Part shown: piece by piece, positions 6,317 to 10,550 of the stretch
How positions within the stretch are numbered: the first letter of the stretch is position 1
Layout: each line of letters starts with the position of its first letter
Assembly (NCBI GenBank): GCA_002311645.1
Contig: DBYW01000010.1
Location: 12,014-22,563 of the forward strand
DNA: 10,550 nt
Source: Bacteroidales bacterium UBA1176
Lineage (GTDB): Bacteria; Bacteroidota; Bacteroidia; Bacteroidales; WCHB1-69
Direction of reading: 5' to 3'
Position numbers and translations under genes: made by a program
Notes under the pieces: generated by a model
Databases searched by the model: none
Told to the model about the DNA's origin: nothing
Seen by the model: only the letters and a program-made list of their open reading frames with translations

Positions 6317-6867
6317 ATGACAAACATTACAGAAGTAGAAAACAGAATCATCACCCTGCGCGGACAGCAGGTGATCATTGACGCCGACGTGGCGGAATTG
6401 TATGGCGTTGCAACACGTGACATCAACAAAGCTGTCAAAAACAATCCGGAAAAATTTCCTGATGGTTATGTGTTGGACTTAAACACTAAAGAGAAAATGA
6501 ACTGGTGGAAAATTTCCACCGGTTCAATCGTCAGAAACATTCAACATCAATTCCCAAAGCCTTTACCGAGAAGGGCCTCTATATGCTGGCTACCATCTTG
6601 AAGAGCCCGAAGGCCGTGGAGACCACCATCGCCATCGTGGAGGCGTACGCCAAACTCAGGGAACTGACGCGGGTAATGAGCGAGATTCAGCAGCACGAGG
6701 GCGACAAGGTCCAACAGGAGTCGCTGCTGAAACGGGGCGGCCAATTGGTGGACGACCTGCTCAACGATGTGATGCCGGTGCAAAGCAGCGAAACCACCCT
6801 GGAACTCAACCTGGCAATGCTGAAACTCAAACACACCGTCAGGCGGGAGAAACCAGAAAACACGTAG
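6317..6867 (+). pseudogene. ORF6N-domain gene, type 2 (third copy), with frameshift
   Basis: The first 60 codons (MTNITEVENR, IDADVAELYG, KNNPEKFPDGYVLDLNTKEK) are in one frame, and from about 6490 the family sequence continues in the frame one base back: NELVENFHRF, NRQKHSTSIPKAFTEKGLYM and the shared C-terminus to the stop at 6865-6867. Adding a single A to the four-A run at 6494-6497 restores a continuous protein reading TKEKNELVENFHRF, which matches the first copy well. So one base was lost in a homopolymer, by mutation or by sequencing error. Unrepaired, translation would end near 6601 with an unrelated tail. The palindrome lies just after the slip. Flanks are as in the other type 2 copies. 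Confidence 0.85.
6499..6525. repeat. Intragenic inverted repeat in type 2 ORF6N gene, copy 3
   Basis: Arms GAACTGGTGGAAA (6499-6511) and TTTCCACCGGTTC (6513-6525), one mismatch in 13 pairs, 1-nt spacer. In the restored frame it encodes ELVENFHRF. Geometry and codon phase (second base of the Asn codon) equal those of copy 1, although the inner arm bases differ. Confidence 0.93.
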
Positions 6868-6930
6868 ACGCGAAAACTCCTATCTAACAACACTTAACGC
6901 TCATTTTAAGGCCTTCGCAATGCCTCTTTT

Positions 6931-7051
6931 TGCCCGCACACCTACGGCGTGCGCCCGTTCGTGCGCGGGCATTCGTTTTCTACCGAGCCCTTCAGCCCTA
7001 ACGGGCTGAAACAGGGGCGGAATGTTTGAACCTCGTCTTCAAGCTAACACT
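6931..7051 (+). terminator. GC-rich hairpins after the ORF6N array
   Basis: TGCCCGC (6931-6937) can pair with GCGGGCA (6965-6971), enclosing an alternative stem CGCAC/GTGCG (6935-6939 and 6949-6953). Next, TTCAGCCC (6991-6998) pairs perfectly with GGGCTGAA (7003-7010) around a 4-nt loop. There is no strong T-run, so they may be transcript-end structures or part of the intergenic repeat family. No gene is supported here. Confidence 0.4.
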
Positions 7052-7128
7052 CCCCCGCATGCCGCTGGCCTGCTATGATTGCGCGCCCGCTTACCCATTG
7101 ATGGCACATACACCGACGTGGCACGCCG

Positions 7129-7235
7129 GAGGTGTGCCGAGGTACGTAGATGCAGCACGATTTCCCACAATCATCGCGGCGCAGGGATCGCCCGCCAAGA
7201 GGCAATCGAGAGGTTCGCCGCGAAAGGGAGGCGTT
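7129..7235 (+). repeat. 107-bp direct repeat, left copy, flanking the RhuM gene
   Basis: Matches 8475-8581 at 106 of 107 positions; the one difference is G at 7149 against A at 8495. The two copies lie 1346 bp apart and bracket the RhuM gene and its promoter, so recombination between them would remove the gene cleanly. Confidence 0.9.
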
Positions 7236-7280
7236 GGAAAAAAAAATGTATGGAGAGCTGTTCATGCCAGCCTTGTGCCT

Positions 7281-7366
7281 TTATGTACATAAACGTGCTT
7301 TTTTTAACAATCAATAGTTAAAACGGTTTGATTATCAATATATTATAAAAAGTTTTATTATTTTTG
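7281..7366 (+). promoter_or_regulatory. Promoter region of the RhuM gene with two conserved palindromes
   Basis: The -7 box TATTTTTG (7359-7366) fits TAnnTTTG and stands 33 bp before the ATG. The palindromes TTATGTACATAA (7281-7292) and TTGATTATCAA (7328-7338) are exactly those ahead of the ORF6N array, which suggests common control. Confidence 0.6.
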
Positions 7367-7399
7367 CAGCGGTATAATGAATAGTAAAAAAACATCAAT

Positions 7400-8269
7400 A
7401 TGAACATTGGACAAATTAATGAAACGCACGCTGAGAATATTGGAAAGAGCGAGATTGTACTATATGAACCTGATAGCAGCATCCGACTGGAGGTGCGGAT
7501 GGAGAACGAAACTGTGTGGTTGAACCGCCAGCAGATGGCTATTCTTTTTGGCAGGGATGTGAAAACCATCGGCAAACACATCAACAATGCTTTAAGAGAA
7601 GAACTGGCCGGATTACCAACTGTCGCATTTTTTGCGACAGTTCAAAAAGAAGGAAATCGTGTGGTGACCAGAGAGATTGAACATTATAATCTGGATACAA
7701 TCTTATCTATCGGATACCGCGTTAAATCCCAACAAGGCATCAAATTTCGACAATGGGCAAATTCTGTTTTAAAAGCCCGCCTTCTTCACGGATACACTAT
7801 AAATCAGAGATTGGAACATTTGGAGCAGCGTGTCAGCCGAGCAGAAGAACAAATCGGCTTCTTCATACAAACCGCCCTACCGCCTGCTGAGGGCATCTTC
7901 TACGAAGGCCAAATCTTTGACGCCTATACTTTTGCAGCTGATTTAATCAAGTCCGCGAAAAAACGAATAGTACTGATGGACAACTATATTGACGAATCGG
8001 TCTTGTTGATGCTGTCGAAACGAAGGGAGGGCGTCAGCGCCCTGATCGTGACAAGGAAAGTAACGGAGTCGTTACAGCTGGATTTGGAGAGGCACCGGCG
8101 CCAGTACCCGCCCATCGAGATACAGGAGAGGGCCGACTTCCACGACCGTTTCCTCTGCATCGACGACACGGTCTATCACCTCGGTGCCTCGTTGAAAGAT
8201 CTGGGCAAGAAGTTGTTCGCCTTCAGCCGGATGGAGATGCCGGCGGAGAAACTGGTGGAGAGGAAATAA
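7400..8269 (+). CDS. RhuM-family protein with C-terminal phospholipase-D-like half
   Basis: This 289-residue protein has the RhuM N-terminal DNA-binding-like domain (residues about 18-130): VWLNRQQMAILFGRDVKTIG (39-58), KHINNAL, EHYNLDTILSIGYRVKS (94-110), FRQWA (116-120). A coiled-coil-like stretch (about 133-155) follows. Residues 170-275 form a PLD-like half: IFDAYTFAADLIKSAKKRIV and HDRFLCIDDTVYHLGASLKD (248-267), which fits HxKx4Dx6GS with arginine for lysine (H248, R250, D255, G262, S264). A single such motif implies dimerisation if it is active. RhuM was named from a Salmonella pathogenicity island; no biochemical role is established. The 3' third of the gene is visibly richer in GC than the 5' part, hinting at a mosaic origin. 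It is a single-gene unit with its own promoter, between direct repeats. Confidence 0.9.
   Translation: MNIGQINETHAENIGKSEIVLYEPDSSIRLEVRMENETVWLNRQQMAILFGRDVKTIGKHINNALREELAGLPTVAFFATVQKEGNRVVTREIEHYNLDTILSIGYRVKSQQGIKFRQWANSVLKARLLHGYTINQRLEHLEQRVSRAEEQIGFFIQTALPPAEGIFYEGQIFDAYTFAADLIKSAKKRIVLMDNYIDESVLLMLSKRREGVSALIVTRKVTESLQLDLERHRRQYPPIEIQERADFHDRFLCIDDTVYHLGASLKDLGKKLFAFSRMEMPAEKLVERK
7618..7642. repeat. Intragenic perfect inverted repeat in the RhuM gene
   Basis: Arms AACTGTCGCA (7618-7627) and TGCGACAGTT (7633-7642), perfect over 10 pairs with a spacer of five T. It encodes TVAFFATV (residues 74-81), just before the EHYNLD block, which is the position equivalent to that of the ORF6N palindromes before the AFTE block. 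Confidence 0.93.
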
Positions 8270-8474
8270 CCCACCCCTCTCTTCGGTCGCTTCCTCCATT
8301 CCGCGGTGAGAACGGGCCACCCTCTTCGCACGCGTGTCCCGCACCGCGGCGGAATGTACACGCACCTCGATTCTACCAAGCTTTTGTCCCTGCCGGGACA
8401 TAGCCCCCTCCGCCTTAATTTCTTAGTTTCTTTTCCATCGGCTTCATTCGTCCAGACGAGAAGGGCTAACGCTA

Positions 8475-8581
8475 GAGGTGTGCCGAGGTACGTAAATGCA
8501 GCACGATTTCCCACAATCATCGCGGCGCAGGGATCGCCCGCCAAGAGGCAATCGAGAGGTTCGCCGCGAAAGGGAGGCGTT
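8475..8581 (+). repeat. 107-bp direct repeat, right copy
   Basis: Near-identical partner of 7129-7235. Its right end touches the first base of the palindrome in the ORF6N remnant (8581-8609). Confidence 0.9.
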
Positions 8582-8631
8582 TTTGCGGTCACAATTTGTT
8601 ACCGCAAAATCCATCCAAATACAACGTTTCC
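8581..8631 (+). pseudogene. ORF6N type 1 gene fragment containing the palindrome
   Basis: Bases 8583-8631 read LRSQFVTAKSIQIQRF in one frame, matching LRSQNVTARQVQKQRF of the intact type 1 gene (residues 82-97). The palindrome is present: 14 pairs with one mismatch, TTTTGCGGTCACAA (8581-8594) and its partner (8596-8609), axis at 8595, which is the same codon position as in the intact genes. The rest of the gene is missing on both sides. The left break coincides with the palindrome edge and the end of the direct repeat. Confidence 0.8.
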
Positions 8632-8724
8632 TATTTCTTTGAAAAACATCATTGAAAATAATTCGCAAAAAACGCGAACTTTCAAAAAAAATTAGCATAT
8701 ATGTGAATTGTTACAAAAAAAGAG

Positions 8725-8732
8725 TATTTTTG
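8725..8732 (+). promoter_or_regulatory. -7 box of the toxin-antitoxin-like unit
   Basis: TATTTTTG matches TAnnTTTG and lies 23 bp before the ATG at 8756, with an A-rich leader. A TTG at 8708-8710 is the nearest upstream element but is closer than the usual spacing. Confidence 0.6.
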
Positions 8733-8755
8733 CACATACAATAAAAAGCTATACA

Positions 8756-8933
8756 ATGAAAGAACTTACAGTAAAAAATATTGAAAATAAAGGTGTTGTA
8801 AAAATGTACACCCTTCAATTTTTGAACGAAAACTTGTCTGAATTTGAAAAATTCGTCCAGCGTTTCAAAGATTCCGGCGAACTAAACCGAAACAGAAATT
8901 GAAGGTATCACAGATAAAACTTTTGCGATATGA
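8756..8933 (+). pseudogene. Broken small gene upstream of the XRE regulator, probable toxin remnant
   Basis: From ATG 8756 the frame encodes MKELTVKNIENKGVVKMYTL and QFLNENLSEFEKFVQRFKDS, ending after GELNRNRN at 8902. One frame forward, the sequence ETEIEGITDKTFAI runs to a TGA at 8931-8933 that overlaps the next gene's ATG (8930-8932) as ATGA, the usual layout of a coupled gene pair. The simplest reading is that a longer upstream gene lost its middle at about 8884-8889, with a frame change. I do not recognise the family with certainty; small size and position before an XRE antitoxin-type gene suggest a HigB-like toxin, but that is inference. The 48-residue product of the open frame could be made yet lacks most of any toxin fold. 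Confidence 0.55.
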
Positions 8934-9190
8934 ATACTAAACTGAATCTCAAGGAGTATTTGAACGACATCTCACCCGATGTGAAGAAAGAGGTGGACTG
9001 GTCATTTGCCATTGCAGACAAAATAGAGGCCGCACTCCAAAAGGAGAACATTTCACACAAGGAATTTGCCAAACGTATGGGGAAAAGCGAATCTGAAATT
9101 TCCCGTTGGGTGGGAGGAACACACAATTTCACCTTGAGAACCATCGCCAAAATATCCGCCAACATCGGAGTGGATCTCATTAGCGTATAA
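8930..9190 (+). CDS. XRE-family helix-turn-helix regulator, antitoxin-like
   Basis: An 86-residue protein with an XRE/Cro-type HTH over residues about 29-84: ADKIEAALQKENISHKEFAK (29-48) as the first helices, RMGKSESEISRWVGGTHNFT (49-68) as the HTH, then LRTIAKISANIGVDLISV. The size, the single HTH domain and an N-terminal extension with WSFAIADKI fit HigA-type antitoxins. The start overlaps the stop of the broken upstream gene (ATGA), supporting translational coupling. If the partner is dead, this would be an orphan antitoxin acting on the promoter at 8725 or elsewhere. Confidence 0.85.
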   Translation: MNTKLNLKEYLNDISPDVKKEVDWSFAIADKIEAALQKENISHKEFAKRMGKSESEISRWVGGTHNFTLRTIAKISANIGVDLISV

Positions 9191-9347
9191 ATTAGGACAA
9201 TCAAGACGGAGGTGTAAATAGTCCCTTTTTGCAAACATCTCCGCACTATATTTTTACATCATCCACGACAATACTACAACAACTTGCTAAAACGAGCACA
9301 TAATGTCCTCCCGCAAGTCAATAAGTACATATCTTAATAGAATTTTG

Positions 9348-9355
9348 TAACTTTG
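9348..9355 (+). promoter_or_regulatory. -7 box of ettA
   Basis: TAACTTTG fits TAnnTTTG, 27 bp before the ATG at 9382. The 190 bp between the XRE gene and ettA shows nothing else I can name. Confidence 0.6.
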
Positions 9356-9381
9356 CACCCTCATTCTAAAACTTCATCCTT

Positions 9382-10550
<1,169 letters not shown>

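Larger units (their letters stand above)
3931..6930 (+). repeat. Tandemly duplicated ORF6N gene array (types 1-2, 2, 1-2)
   Basis: The type 1-type 2 junction is duplicated: about 4190-4330 and 6183-6322 are nearly identical, including the intergenic leader of the type 2 genes. The three type 2 genes share nearly identical 3' halves, from about 4603, 5247 and 6563 to past their stops, and the second and third also share the following 50 bp (ending AAGGCCTTCGCAATGCCTCTTT). The array arose by repeated duplication and is prone to deletion, as the first gene shows. Confidence 0.85.
7052..7370 (+). repeat. Promoter-bearing interspersed repeat, copy 2
   Basis: Counterpart of 3681-3890. It additionally contains the 7150-7255 segment, most of which is the direct repeat also found after the RhuM gene. 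Open frames through it on both strands (for example one with RGSPRKGG) look like by-products of the repeat's GC-rich sequence, not genes. Confidence 0.8.
8270..8755. other. Intergenic region after the RhuM gene
   Basis: No intact gene is supported. It contains two dyads, CCGCGGTG/CACCGCGG (8301-8308 and 8342-8349) and TGTCCC/GGGACA (8385-8390 and 8395-8400), either of which could mark the end of the RhuM transcript though no T-run follows. Then come the right direct repeat, an ORF6N remnant, and an AT-rich promoter region for the next unit. Confidence 0.65.

Noticed and set aside
4325..6867. Diversity-generating retroelement as the cause of the variable centres
   Set aside because: No reverse transcriptase or template repeat is visible in the window, and differences are block-like with length changes rather than adenine-directed substitutions.
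7026..7292. Open frames containing RGSPRKGG and their minus-strand shadows as small proteins
   Set aside because: They lie in an intergenic repeat, have no start context or domain features, and recur only because the DNA repeat recurs at 8475-8581.
4113..7642. The intragenic dyads as rho-independent terminators
   Set aside because: They have no T-run after the stem and lie within otherwise continuous coding sequence.

Overview
The window looks like a chromosomal segment of a Bacteroidales bacterium (Bacteroidota). Four transcription units carry the TAnnTTTG -7 box typical of that phylum, leaders are A-rich with weak ribosome binding sites, and the families present (BspA-type leucine-rich repeats, DUF1848, YhcG/DUF1016 nuclease, ORF6N and RhuM proteins) are common there. 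The genus cannot be told from the sequence alone.

Left part (1-3517, minus strand): three closely spaced genes read as one operon: DUF1848 protein with a CX3CX2C cysteine motif, then a YhcG/DUF1016 PD-(D/E)XK nuclease, then a methyltransferase-like domain fused to BspA-type repeats that runs off the left edge.

Middle (3518-8640, plus strand): an accessory island. A shared promoter-bearing repeat (3681-3890 and 7052-7370) precedes an array of ORF6N genes and then a RhuM gene with a C-terminal phospholipase-D-like half. The array holds two paralogous types in the order type 1 (internally deleted), type 2, type 2, type 1 (intact), type 2 (frameshifted). The RhuM gene sits between two 107-bp direct repeats that differ at one base, and a short ORF6N remnant abuts the second repeat.

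Right part (8641-10550, plus strand): a broken small gene overlapping an XRE-type antitoxin-like regulator (remnant of a toxin-antitoxin pair), then the start of the housekeeping ABC-F gene ettA, which runs off the right edge.

The most striking signal is not a gene. Every ORF6N gene, the RhuM gene, the DUF1016 nuclease gene and the ORF6N remnant carry a strong inverted repeat inside coding sequence, between the N-terminal domain and the next conserved block. Arm sequences differ from gene to gene, yet symmetry is preserved by paired changes and, within each class, the symmetry axis falls on the same codon position. In the ORF6N genes the palindrome lies in a divergent central segment flanked by nearly identical 5' and 3' segments. 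This looks like a swappable specificity segment carrying its own palindromic site; that interpretation is inference.
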